From Actinospica robiniae DSM 44927 (GTDB taxonomy: Bacteria; Actinomycetota; Actinomycetes; Streptomycetales; Catenulisporaceae): DNA of 64,000 bases. Every line of letters starts with the position of its first letter. Positions within the stretch are counted from its first letter, which is position 1. The notes beneath the pieces are model-generated. The model searched no databases, was not told the origin of the DNA, and worked only from the letters and a program-made list of their open reading frames with translations. The position numbers and the translations under genes were made by a program. The stretch spans positions 4,895,372 to 4,959,371 of the forward strand of contig NZ_KI632511.1 of the NCBI RefSeq assembly GCF_000504285.1. The letters run 5' to 3'. Of the stretch, positions 41,910 to 50,883 are shown in pieces.

Positions 41910-41930
41910 GTATGACGTCTCACGTCATAC
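41910..41930 (-). promoter_or_regulatory. Perfect 9-bp inverted repeat, probable GntR operator
   Basis: Arms gtatgacgt (41910-41918) and acgtcatac (41922-41930) with a ctc spacer. It sits just upstream of the -10, where binding would block RNA polymerase. GntR/FadR regulators bind such short palindromes, and the only regulator gene nearby is the one in this operon. Confidence 0.6.
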
Positions 41931-42055
41931 CTGCACGGAGCAGCGGCGAAAACCACCTTCCGTGATCATCCATGGACTCTGCGTTTTCTGTCGGTGGCGC
42001 CCGTGATACTGGCGCTATCGCGTCAATGGAGACCAGAGACCACGGAGTGGTGATC

Positions 42056-42619
42056 ATGCGGAAGCTGATTGCGACAGTGTTCAACTACTCGCTCGACGGC
42101 CTTCTCGCCGACGAGGGCACCGAGTTCTGGAAGTTCTGCTTCGACCAGCCCGAGAACAGCCGGCCCGACCAGCCCGCACACCTCGACTTCCTGCGGAGCG
42201 CCTACGCGCACGTCATGGGCCGGGAGACGTACCTCGGGGTCTCCCAGGCCATGACGGACTCCCCGGACCATCCCTTCGCCGAGCTGCTGACCGCCGGGCG
42301 CAAGGTCGTCTTCTCCCGCACTCTGCAGACGGCCGACTGGCCCAACACCACCATCGTCGGCGGCGACACCGCGGCGGAGGTCGAGAAGCTCCGGCAGGGC
42401 GGCGACGGCCACATCGTGGTCTGGGGCGGTGTGCGGCTCTTCCGCTCGCTCATGCAGCTCGACCTGATCGACGAGCTGCACGTGAGCATGTTCCCTTACG
42501 TGGCCGGCGAGGGCACGCGGCTGTTCGACGGCGTCCCCGCGTCCTATCCGCTCGAGCTGGTCTGCGCCGAGCCGTCGGTGAGCGGGATCGTGGAGCTGCG
42601 CTACCGGCGGCGGCGCTGA
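42056..42619 (+). CDS. RibD C-terminal/dihydrofolate-reductase-like protein
   Basis: 187 residues from ATG 42056; the frame is open to 41972 but the fold begins MRKLIATVFNYSLDGLLAD. Features: AHVMGRETYLG, VVFSRTLQTADWPNTTIV, HIVVWGGVRLFRSLMQLDLIDELHVSMFPYVAGEGTRLFDG. These define the DHFR-fold RibD_C family of NADPH-dependent reductases of unknown substrate, often mis-called dihydrofolate reductase. It is divergent from the transporter operon and 160 bases from it. Confidence 0.87.
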   Translation: MRKLIATVFNYSLDGLLADEGTEFWKFCFDQPENSRPDQPAHLDFLRSAYAHVMGRETYLGVSQAMTDSPDHPFAELLTAGRKVVFSRTLQTADWPNTTIVGGDTAAEVEKLRQGGDGHIVVWGGVRLFRSLMQLDLIDELHVSMFPYVAGEGTRLFDGVPASYPLELVCAEPSVSGIVELRYRRRR

Positions 42620-42732
42620 CCCGGCGCACGCCGCGCGGGTGGCCAAGACCACGTCCGCCGCGGCCCGGAGCGCAGCTCGGCCGGGCTTAGGCTTAGACGA
42701 TTGGACGTAGAGGTCTATGGAGGCGCGCGAGA

Positions 42733-44382
<1,650 letters not shown>

Positions 44383-44395
44383 TCGAGGATCCCGT

Positions 44396-44401
44396 TACGC
44401 T
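44396..44401 (+). promoter_or_regulatory. -10-like TACGCT of the 108-residue gene
   Basis: TACGCT is six bases before ATG 44408; leaderless start inferred, so the gene need not depend on fumarase transcription. Confidence 0.4.
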
Positions 44402-44407
44402 GCCGGT

Positions 44408-44734
44408 ATGACGGAGGCCGCAGCACCACGTCTCGCCGAGGTCTATCCGGTCCTGGTCGACTACTTGAAGACCGAACTGATGGAGCTCGGCGAGCAATCG
44501 CTCGTCGACGCACTCCGCGAGCTGCCTTACCTCGGCTGGTGCGAGTGTTCGTGGAGTTGTACGTACGTGCGCACTGGCGACGCCGAGAGGGCAGGCGACG
44601 CCTGGATTCACCTGGACGAAGAGGACATCCCCAGTGTCTGGCTGCAGCTCGACCGCGACCGGGCGTCCATCGTGGGCATGGAGATCCACGAATTCGAACT
44701 CCGCTGGGCCCGGCCGCGAAGCGGGAACACCTGA
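44408..44734 (+). CDS. Small acidic protein of unknown function
   Basis: 108 residues. I do not recognise the family. The sequence is soluble, acidic and mixed alpha/beta, with three Cys close together (WCECSWSCTYVRTGD, residues ~44-53) and a strand-rich C-terminal half. The Cys cluster might bind metal. It starts 26 bases after fumarase and ends 24 bases before a strong hairpin. Coding bias is good, so it is likely real. Confidence 0.65.
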   Translation: MTEAAAPRLAEVYPVLVDYLKTELMELGEQSLVDALRELPYLGWCECSWSCTYVRTGDAERAGDAWIHLDEEDIPSVWLQLDRDRASIVGMEIHEFELRWARPRSGNT

Positions 44735-44757
44735 GTGAAGAACACTGCTGAAGCAGG

Positions 44758-44784
44758 CGGGCCCCAGCGGCGAGCCGGGGCCCG
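44758..44784 (+). terminator. Terminator hairpin
   Basis: cgggcccc (44758-44765) pairs with ggggcccg (44777-44784); loop 11 nt. It separates the fumarase region from the secretion-substrate pair. Confidence 0.6.
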
Positions 44785-44893
44785 TTCGCGTTCACGGCGA
44801 AGCGGCGTTCATCTCAGAACGGTGCATCGGCATCAGGGTTGGTCTAGAGTCCCGATGTTCCTGTTTCCGCTCTCTCAAACGTGGGGTGAGGCC

Positions 44894-45217
44894 ATGGGGG
44901 ACTCGTTCACCGCCGATCCGTCGGCGATAACCCAGCTCGGAGCACAGTTCACGGACCAGGCGCAGGGGCTGTCCTCGTCGGCGTCCGGGTACAGCGGGTC
45001 GGCGTTCTCGATCGGCGAGGCGTTCGGGCTGCTCGGCGCCTGCGACGGGGCGCTGTCGAAATACCTGTCGATGCTCAAGAACACCATGAACGGCCTGGAC
45101 CAGCTGGCCGAGGTCTGGGGGCAGACCGGGCAGCAGCTGCAGGCCACGGCGCGCAACTATCAAGACGTGGACGCGGGGTGCGCACAGAGCATCTCCGAGG
45201 CCGGGGGTGCGGAGTGA
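44894..45217 (+). CDS. EspC/WXG100-like type VII secretion substrate
   Basis: 107 residues from ATG 44894 (GAGGCC upstream; the frame is open to 44735 but without signal). Helical hairpin composition with the ending VWGQTGQQLQATARNYQDVDAGCAQ, typical of EspC/DUF2580 and WXG100 proteins secreted by ESX systems. A canonical central WxG is not evident. TAGAGT at ~44852 could be its promoter. It overlaps the next gene by GTGA, so the two are translated together and probably exported as a pair. No ESX machinery gene is in the window. Confidence 0.82.
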   Translation: MGDSFTADPSAITQLGAQFTDQAQGLSSSASGYSGSAFSIGEAFGLLGACDGALSKYLSMLKNTMNGLDQLAEVWGQTGQQLQATARNYQDVDAGCAQSISEAGGAE

Positions 45218-46308
45218 ATATCAACGCTGACGTGGTCAAGGTCCTGGAGGCGATGGGGCTCCCGCTGCCGGGGGGCGACGGGGACACGCTCAGGTCCATC
45301 GCGCAGGACTGGGACGACCTGGCCGACAAGGTCGACCGGCAGGTGGACGAACTCGACTCCGCGGTGAAGACGGTGGGGCCGAGCGAGTGGGCCGGCTCCG
45401 CGGCCGACGCGTTCCACCAGCACTGGCAGCAGCAGGCTGATTCGACCCGCAAGGGCGTGGCCAACTTCCACGACGTGGCCAAGTCGATGTGCTCCTACGC
45501 CACCAACATCGACTCGATCAACGAGGAGCTCGTCAGCATCTGCGAGCAGATCGTGATCGCGACGGCGGCCGGCGCGCTGCTGACCGTCGTCACGGCTGGG
45601 CTGTCCGACCTCGCGTCGGCGATCGCGGACTCGGCCGAGGCGGCTCGGATCGTGGCCCTGATCGCCAAGTTCGCCGATCTCGCCGAGCAGGTGGGCGTGG
45701 ACATCGACCGGGTGGCCGAAGTGCTCGGCGAGGTTATGGAGAATCTCAAGTCTCTGTCCGAGACGCTGAAGCTGGGCGACGTGGCCTCGAACGTGGCCGC
45801 GGACACGACGGCCAACGTGGCCTCGCAGGCACTGTCCGGGCAGAAGGTCACCTGGGGTGCGGACCTCGAGAACGGCGTGCTCGACGGCGTCGGCACGGTC
45901 GGTGCCTCGGCGGTTCTGGGCAAGGTCGCGCCGGGCCTGATGACCGGAGCAGGCGGTGCCACGACGGCGCTCAACGACGGGGTGAGCAACTTCGTCGGCG
46001 GCGTCTTCCAGTCCGAGGTCGGCGGTGTCGCCGGCGTGAAGGGCGACGTCGCGTACCAACTGCCGACTTCGGGGGCGGCGCTGTCCGCGGACGGCCAGAA
46101 CCTCGAGGGCGCGTTGGCCGACGGGCTCGGCGGTGTCGCGGCTCATGGCGCGGCGCACCCGACGGCGAAGAGCACCGGCGTCTTCACCATCACCGACACC
46201 CTCGGCGGCATGACCACCTCGTCGGAGACCTCGGCCACCGGGCTCAAGCAGACGCTCAACTCGCTCGACGGTCCGGACGGCGCGATGCCGGTCGCCGGCG
46301 GGAACTGA
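45214..46308 (+). CDS. WXG100-domain protein with long C-terminal region
   Basis: 364 residues from GTG 45214. Residues ~15-100 form a WXG100-type helical hairpin containing PSEWAGSAADAFHQHWQQQ. Residues ~105-150 are hydrophobic (IVIATAAGALLTVVTAGLSDLASA) and may insert in a membrane. The remaining ~210 residues are Ala/Gly/Thr-rich (GQKVTWGADLENGVLDGVGTVGAS), the scaffold seen in large ESX substrates such as polymorphic-toxin carriers, but I find no toxin domain or catalytic motif at the end. The stop is 18 bases before the composite repeat element. Confidence 0.8.
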   Translation: MNINADVVKVLEAMGLPLPGGDGDTLRSIAQDWDDLADKVDRQVDELDSAVKTVGPSEWAGSAADAFHQHWQQQADSTRKGVANFHDVAKSMCSYATNIDSINEELVSICEQIVIATAAGALLTVVTAGLSDLASAIADSAEAARIVALIAKFADLAEQVGVDIDRVAEVLGEVMENLKSLSETLKLGDVASNVAADTTANVASQALSGQKVTWGADLENGVLDGVGTVGASAVLGKVAPGLMTGAGGATTALNDGVSNFVGGVFQSEVGGVAGVKGDVAYQLPTSGAALSADGQNLEGALADGLGGVAAHGAAHPTAKSTGVFTITDTLGGMTTSSETSATGLKQTLNSLDGPDGAMPVAGGN

Positions 46309-46326
46309 TTGCTTAGCGCCTAGAGC

Positions 46327-46823
46327 AATTTAATGATCGACTGAGCGCTCGTGGGGCGTGGTGACTTTTCGGGTCCGGGGTGGTGGTCGTGGTGTGGGCG
46401 GCCGCTTCGCGCCGCCCGGTTCTTCTGTCCACCCGCCCACCCGTTGCGTTGGTGGGGTGGGCTGGGGTTTCAAGATCTCGCCTCCGGCGGGGGCCTTCCC
46501 TCGGAGAGAGATGCCGGGTTCGTGTGGGTGCTGTCGTTGGCGGGGCGGGCTGACGTTGGGGGTGGTGGGGTTGCGGGGGCGTGCTCTCTCCTCGGTCGGT
46601 CCCCGGAGGCAATCAGGGACCTGCCGGGAGGTCAAGCGGCGGAGGCTTCCGCTGGTGGTGGATTTTGCATCGCGCCGCTTGACCTCCCGGCAGAACCCTA
46701 ATCGGGCTTCGCCTGCCCGACCGAGGAGAGAACCCACCCCCTGAGGGTCCGGTGCGAGCTGCGCTCAGGCCGGGTCCCATCCCGCGGCCCGGCCGCGCTC
46801 GGTGCGGAAGGATTCTGCATCGC
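46327..46823 (+). repeat. Left arm of the composite element (about 497 bp)
   Basis: Reads nearly the same as the reverse complement of 47449-47938, about 85% by eye with small indels. Shared blocks include gatcg..tgagcgct, tgggcggccgcttcgc, cccgttgcgttgg, cgttggcggggcggg, ggtcccatcccg and an end of gcggaaggattctgcat. The block 46561-46760 is the best conserved. It starts 19 bases after the WXG100 stop. Confidence 0.9.
46586..46730 (+). repeat. Nested hairpin in left arm
   Basis: Base stem ctctcctcggtcgg (46586-46599) pairs with 46717-46730 (14 bp). The apical stem, 21 perfect bp, is 46621-46641 with 46673-46693 (starts ctgccgggaggtcaagc). The 31-nt loop holds ggattttgcatcg. The 21/23-nt internal parts are also partly complementary. 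Confidence 0.9.
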
Positions 46824-47260
46824 CCTGATCCGAGCATCCCGGTCCTCGATCCGCGCGAGCGAGTCCCGTGGTCCGGCTGTGCTTGGTGCTGAATCCTGCA
46901 CGACTGGATCCGATCCATCCCGATCCCAGACCTCGCGGAGGAATCCCGCAGGCTGGCGCCCGATCCGGAAGAATTCTGCATCACTCTCATCCGGCCATCC
47001 CGATGCCCGATCCGCTCGAAGGGGTCGGTGGCCCGGTCGCGCTTGCTGCTGAATCGTGCATCGCCGTGGTCCGATCCACCCCGAATTCCAGATCTCGCTG
47101 CAGAACCCCACAGGCTGGCTGGCCGGGTTCGGTGCGGAAGGATTCTGCATCACCGTGGGCCGATCCATCCGGCGCTCATGCGAAGCGCACGATCGCGTGG
47201 CTCGGTCGCACGCCGAGGGGAAATCCTGCACCGTCTTCGGCCACACCCCTAACGCCACCT
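46803..47260. repeat. Degenerate 80-bp tandem array of alternating A and B units
   Basis: The motif gattctgcat or a variant (gaatcctgca, gaattctgca, gaatcgtgca, aaatcctgca) starts at 46811, 46891, 46971, 47051, 47141 and 47221: steps of 80, 80, 80, 90 and 80 bp. Units 1, 3 and 5 (gcggaag, later gtgg-ccgg) resemble each other; units 2 and 4 (tgctgaat, ccgatccaycccga, acaggctggc) resemble each other. So the real unit is a dimer of about 160-170 bp. Confidence 0.8.
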
Positions 47261-47448
47261 GACCAGCCATCGCGTCCACCACCCCTCCCGTCACAAGTCC
47301 CGATCCCCCGTACGTTTCCATGCTAGACGCCACCGCCGACAAAAACCGCGTATCCGGCTTTCATCAGATAAAGAAAATTCCGGCCGTTAAGGGGAACTCG
47401 TGCGTGCTCCCCGGCGTTGAAAAACTAGAGAGAAGAGCGGTCCAGAAC

Positions 47449-47938
47449 GGCGATGCAGGATTCTTCCGCATCGAGCGCGACCGGGCTACGGGATGGGACT
47501 CGGCCCGAGCGCAGCTCACACCGGACCCTCAGGGGGTGGGTTCTCTCCTCGGTCGGGCAGGCGAACCCCGGTCAGGGTTCTGCCGGGAGGTCAAGCGGCG
47601 CGATGCAAGATCCAGCATCAACGGAAACGACCGCCGCTTGAGCTCCCGGCAGGTCCCTGGTTGCCTCCGGGGACCGACCGAGGAGAGAGCACGCCCCCGC
47701 TACCCCACCACCCCGAACCACAGCCCGCCCCGCCAACGACAACAACCACGCAACCCCGGCACTCTCCGAGAGAAGGGCCCCCCGCCGGAGGTGAAAGCTT
47801 GAAACCTCAGCCCACCCCGCCAACGCAACGGGTGGGCAGGCGGTCAGAAGGAACAGGGCGACGCGAAGCGGCCGCCCACACCCCGACCCGACACGTCATC
47901 CCACGCCCCACCAGCGCTCAACCGATCATCAAATCGCA
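47449..47938 (-). repeat. Right arm of the composite element (about 490 bp)
   Basis: Inverted copy of 46327-46823. On the minus strand it begins 7 bases after the stop of the 145-residue gene (47945) and ends with a single A-type unit start (gcggaagaatcctgcat), after which similarity stops. Confidence 0.9.
47543..47687 (-). repeat. Nested hairpin in right arm
   Basis: Same design and same 145-nt length as the left one: base stem 47543-47556 with 47674-47687; apical stem 47580-47600 with 47632-47652 (one mismatch in 21). The loop differs in sequence but keeps ggatcttgcatcg on the minus strand. Confidence 0.9.
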
Positions 47939-47944
47939 ATAATG

Positions 47945-48382
47945 TTACCCCGCCGCCGATTCGGCGAACGTCCAACGGACTCGGTGGGCGGGCACGCGTC
48001 CGATCTTGGACCGGTTCCGGTCCAGGCGCCATTCCGGTGTGGCGATCAGCGCGTCGGCCGGGGACCGTCGCGAGTTCCGTTCCAGCACACGCGCATCGAC
48101 TTCGGCCAGGTGTGCGGGAAGCCGCTCGACGGGAGGCCCGGTGACTTGGGCCCGCGCGAGCCGCTCGAGACGGTCCCGCCAGAGCTCCAGCTCCTCGGCA
48201 AGCTCGCCCTCTGATATCGGCCAGAGTTCGTACCGCGCGGGGTAGTCGTCGAGCTCGGCCGAGAAATTGCATTCGAAATAATGCGGGCGACCGCCGATCA
48301 GGGCGACGCCGGTGCGCGGGCAATCCCACCACGCCCCGTAGCACACGATCTCGTCGAAACCGTCCTGCTCCGCATCCGTCAT
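47945..48382 (-). CDS. Conserved-type hypothetical protein
   Basis: 145 residues from ATG 48382. The start, IVCYGAWWDCPRTGVALIGGRPHYFECNFSAELDDYPARYELWPI, resembles a widespread uncharacterised bacterial family built as DGPR-G-A---G-PH-Y---F---DDY---L-P-, also seen in cyanobacteria; I know no function. The rest is helical and Arg-rich. It lies 17 bases downstream of the WD40 gene stop on the same strand, so it is probably the last gene of the ABC-WD40 operon. Confidence 0.7.
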   Translation of the reverse strand: MTDAEQDGFDEIVCYGAWWDCPRTGVALIGGRPHYFECNFSAELDDYPARYELWPISEGELAEELELWRDRLERLARAQVTGPPVERLPAHLAEVDARVLERNSRRSPADALIATPEWRLDRNRSKIGRVPAHRVRWTFAESAAG

Positions 48383-48399
48383 GACCCTGATTATCTCAG

Positions 48400-49356
48400 C
48401 TAAGACCCCGAACTCGTCCCGTAGACGCGCACCTGGGCGAAGGTGCGGCAGGTGACCATCAGGCGTGCGTCGGGGCTGAAGACGACGTTCGCGACGGAGC
48501 TGTTCTTCACGTACGGCACCTTCGCCGACGCGACCAGCTCACCGGTGGCCGGATCCCACATGCAGACCCGGTCGCCGGTGGCGCCGCCGAGGATGCCGCC
48601 TGCGGTGAAGGCGAGCGCGAACGCAGAGTACGAAGGTACCTTCAGCGAGCGGATCGGCTGCCAGCCGTTCGGATCCCACAGCCGCACCTCGTCCCCGCGC
48701 ATCCCGGCCGCGAGCATGCCGCCGTCGGGGCTGAAGGCGAGGCTGCGAGCCAGGAAATCGCCTTCGCCGAGTGCGTACACGGGTTGGCCGCCGACGGGCT
48801 CGATCAGCGCGATCCGGTGCGTGCCCTTGCGTTCCCGGCCGCCGAGGGCGACGGCGAGGACCGAGCCGTTCGGATGGAACGCCAGAGCATTGACACCTGG
48901 CTCAGGCAGGTGGGCCGTGACCGGCCGGGCCGGACTGACGCTGAGATCGAACAGCCGCACGGACTGCTCGTCCGCGGCGGCGAGGATCGGTGCGGTCTGG
49001 CTGAAAGCGAGCTGCGCCAACGGGCCGGAGAAGCCGCTGAGCACATCAAGGCACTGACCGTCGTTCGCGCGCCAGAGCCGGACCGTGCCGTCGCGGCCGC
49101 CGCTGGCGAGCAGCTGCCCGTCGGGGCTGAATGCCAGACACTGCACGGTGCCGACGAGCTTCGTGGGGCGGTGGCCGGCCAACTGGGCCAGCAGCTTGGG
49201 CTCGTACGGATCCCACAGGTCGACGGTCGGGCTCTCGCCGCCGACCGCGAGCAGCCGGCCGTCCGGGCTCAGGGCCAGCGTCGCGGCGCGCGCGGGTCGG
49301 GCACGCAGGCCGGTGCCGATCTTCAGCTCGTGCCGGAAGGCCGTGGGCAGTTCCAT
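48400..49356 (-). CDS. WD40-repeat protein
   Basis: 318 residues from ATG 49356; the frame is open far upstream over the transporter genes. About seven WD repeats (ALSPDGRLLAVGGESPTVDLWDP, AFSPDGQLLASGGRDGTVRLWRA, AFSPDGGMLAAGMRGDEVRLWDP and others) form a beta-propeller. No kinase or protease domain and no signal peptide, so it is a cytoplasmic scaffold. It follows the ABC permease gene by 17 bases, so it may bind or regulate that transporter; this is inference from position. Confidence 0.88.
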   Translation of the reverse strand: MELPTAFRHELKIGTGLRARPARAATLALSPDGRLLAVGGESPTVDLWDPYEPKLLAQLAGHRPTKLVGTVQCLAFSPDGQLLASGGRDGTVRLWRANDGQCLDVLSGFSGPLAQLAFSQTAPILAAADEQSVRLFDLSVSPARPVTAHLPEPGVNALAFHPNGSVLAVALGGRERKGTHRIALIEPVGGQPVYALGEGDFLARSLAFSPDGGMLAAGMRGDEVRLWDPNGWQPIRSLKVPSYSAFALAFTAGGILGGATGDRVCMWDPATGELVASAKVPYVKNSSVANVVFSPDARLMVTCRTFAQVRVYGTSSGS

Positions 49357-49373
49357 GGTCGAAGCCTGTCTTT

Positions 49374-50030
49374 CTACGGGACGTGCCGGGTGGCGCCGTA
49401 TGTGGCGCCGGCCCAGGCCAGGCCCACGATCACGAGCGCGAACGGCGGCGCCCAGTAAGGGAAGTGCAGCGCGCTGCCGTTGGACACCGCGGTCAGGGAT
49501 CTGATGGTGGCGTCGGCGGGGCTGAACCTGGCCAGCAGCAGGCCGAAGGAGAGCAGGCCGGCCAGCAGCACGCCCCAGCCGGAGGGACGCACCAGCGGCG
49601 GCGCGCTCAACGCGCCCGCGGCCGAGCCGAGCAGGACGCACACCAGCTCCGTGGTGAGGCCGGCCGCGGTCGTCGCGCCGCCGCCGTGGGAGCCGGTCGT
49701 CATCGCCACCAGGGCGCCGACGATCGCGCACACCAAGCCGTAGCCGGTCGCGGCGCACAGGGCGGTGAGCCTGGCCCGGGCCGGGCCGACCACGGTGGCT
49801 ATGATCGCCGCCGATTCCGCGGGCTCCGCGCTGAGCATCGACCTGGTCAGCCAGGCCGTGACCGGCACCAGAAAGGCCGCGCTGTAGGCGTATGCGTCCG
49901 GGGCGGTGTCGCCGCCGGCCGAGTCGATGGCGAGCGCGATGCCGTAAAGCAGCGCGGGGCCCAGCCAGCGCTGCGATCCAGCGAACAGCGTGGCGTAGTA
50001 GCGCACCACTGCGAAGGTCCGGGTGTTCAC
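49374..50030 (-). CDS. ABC transporter membrane protein
   Basis: 218 residues from GTG 50030, overlapping the ATPase stop as GTGA. Six hydrophobic segments without a recognisable permease family motif. Residues ~15-50, ~55-75, ~85-110, ~115-135, ~145-165 and ~185-210 are membrane-spanning. It is shorter than typical ABC-2 permeases, similar to small permeases of bacteriocin-type exporters. Pairing with the adjacent ATPase is clear from the overlap; the cargo is unknown. Confidence 0.75.
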   Translation of the reverse strand: MNTRTFAVVRYYATLFAGSQRWLGPALLYGIALAIDSAGGDTAPDAYAYSAAFLVPVTAWLTRSMLSAEPAESAAIIATVVGPARARLTALCAATGYGLVCAIVGALVAMTTGSHGGGATTAAGLTTELVCVLLGSAAGALSAPPLVRPSGWGVLLAGLLSFGLLLARFSPADATIRSLTAVSNGSALHFPYWAPPFALVIVGLAWAGATYGATRHVP

Positions 50031-50848
50031 TCGGCGCTCCCCTCGGCCATACGCACGGTCCTGACATGCGTCGTCGGGTACTGCGTCAGAAGCTCGCGCA
50101 GCAGCCGGTCGGAGTGCTCGGCCGCGATGCTGACGCGCACCGCGCCGTCCGCCAACGGTCGCGCACGTCCGGGAAGCGGCCATGGCTCCGGCGCGCCTTC
50201 GAGGTCGATCAGGGCCGTGGGCACGGCGAAATCGGCCGCGGCGGCCGACTGCAACGAGCCGTCGCGCACCAGGTAGGCGGCAGTGGCGTCCTCGGCCAGC
50301 CGCTGCGCGTCGTGGTCCACGTAGACGACGATCCCGCCGCCGTCGCGCACCGTGCGGGCGACATCGTCGAGCTCTCCTTGGCCGGCCGCGTCCAGGCTCG
50401 TCCACGCCTCGTCCAGGATCAACAGCTCCGGCTCACCGAGCAGCGCCTGGACTATGGCGACCTTCTGCGCCGTGCCGCGGGACAAGTCCCCGATCCGGTG
50501 CTTGCGGTAGCCCCACGCCTCGAAGCGCTCCAGGCCGGCCTGCAACCGCTGCTCGGCCTCGGACTCGCTCAGGCCCTGTATTCGGCCCAGGTGCAGCAGA
50601 TAGTCCTGCACCCTGAACGGGACCGCGGGCAGCTGCCCGGGCACGTAGGCGGCCCGGGCCGGTCGGCCGGTCACGCTGCCGCGGCCGGGTCGGTGCACCC
50701 CGGCCGCGATCCGCATCAGCGTGGACTTGCCGCTTCCGTTGTAGCCGCCGATCCGCGTGAGCGAACCGGGTTCCAGTTCGAGGCGCACGTTATCGAGCAC
50801 CCAGGGCGCACGTTGGCTGTAGCGGTACCCCACACCGTTGAGCAGCAT
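50027..50848 (-). CDS. ABC transporter ATP-binding protein
   Basis: 273 residues from ATG 50848. Walker A GYNGSGKST (near residue 35), signature LSRGTAQKV (ordinarily LSGGQ), Walker B LLILDEAW and H-loop VYVDHDAQ. The signature variation (R-G-T-A-Q) is seen in export-type ATPases. The C-terminal ~70 residues are an extra domain (PTTHVRTVRMAEG). First gene of the operon ATPase - permease - WD40 - 145-residue protein. The cargo is unknown. Confidence 0.9.
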   Translation of the reverse strand: MLLNGVGYRYSQRAPWVLDNVRLELEPGSLTRIGGYNGSGKSTLMRIAAGVHRPGRGSVTGRPARAAYVPGQLPAVPFRVQDYLLHLGRIQGLSESEAEQRLQAGLERFEAWGYRKHRIGDLSRGTAQKVAIVQALLGEPELLILDEAWTSLDAAGQGELDDVARTVRDGGGIVVYVDHDAQRLAEDATAAYLVRDGSLQSAAAADFAVPTALIDLEGAPEPWPLPGRARPLADGAVRVSIAAEHSDRLLRELLTQYPTTHVRTVRMAEGSAE

Positions 50849-50883
50849 GCGCCCACAATAGCCGCCCGCGTCGGACGGGGCCG

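Larger units (their letters stand above)
46309..47944. other. 1.6-kb non-coding region occupied by a composite inverted-repeat element
   Basis: The stretch from the WXG100 stop to the stop of the convergent 145-residue gene. It consists of a left arm (46327-46823), a degenerate tandem array (46803-~47260), an AT-richer core (47320-47435) and a right arm (47449-47938). Open frames of 60-215 codons exist on both strands but they lack codon bias. Those in the two arms mirror each other because the DNA is repeated. Confidence 0.85.

Noticed and set aside
44735-44893. N-terminal extension of the EspC-like gene
   Set aside because: The extra 53 residues are Arg-rich and unlike secretion substrates; ATG 44894 has a ribosome site.
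46698-47342. A 214-codon minus-strand frame across the tandem array
   Set aside because: The repeat period is 80 bp, not a multiple of three, so the repeated words appear in different frames; there is no ribosome site or bias.
46330-47802. Paired frames of 136 and 160 codons in the two arms, with similar translations (SLLGRAGE, CREVKRRDA, CLRGPTEERARPR)
   Set aside because: The similarity follows from the DNA inverted repeat. Small indels between arms shift frame, and composition is Pro/Arg/Gly with no codon bias. I treat the element as non-coding.
46327-47938. The element as an insertion sequence or group II intron
   Set aside because: No transposase or reverse transcriptase frame, no target duplication seen at the ends, and no intron boundary or domain V signature recognised.
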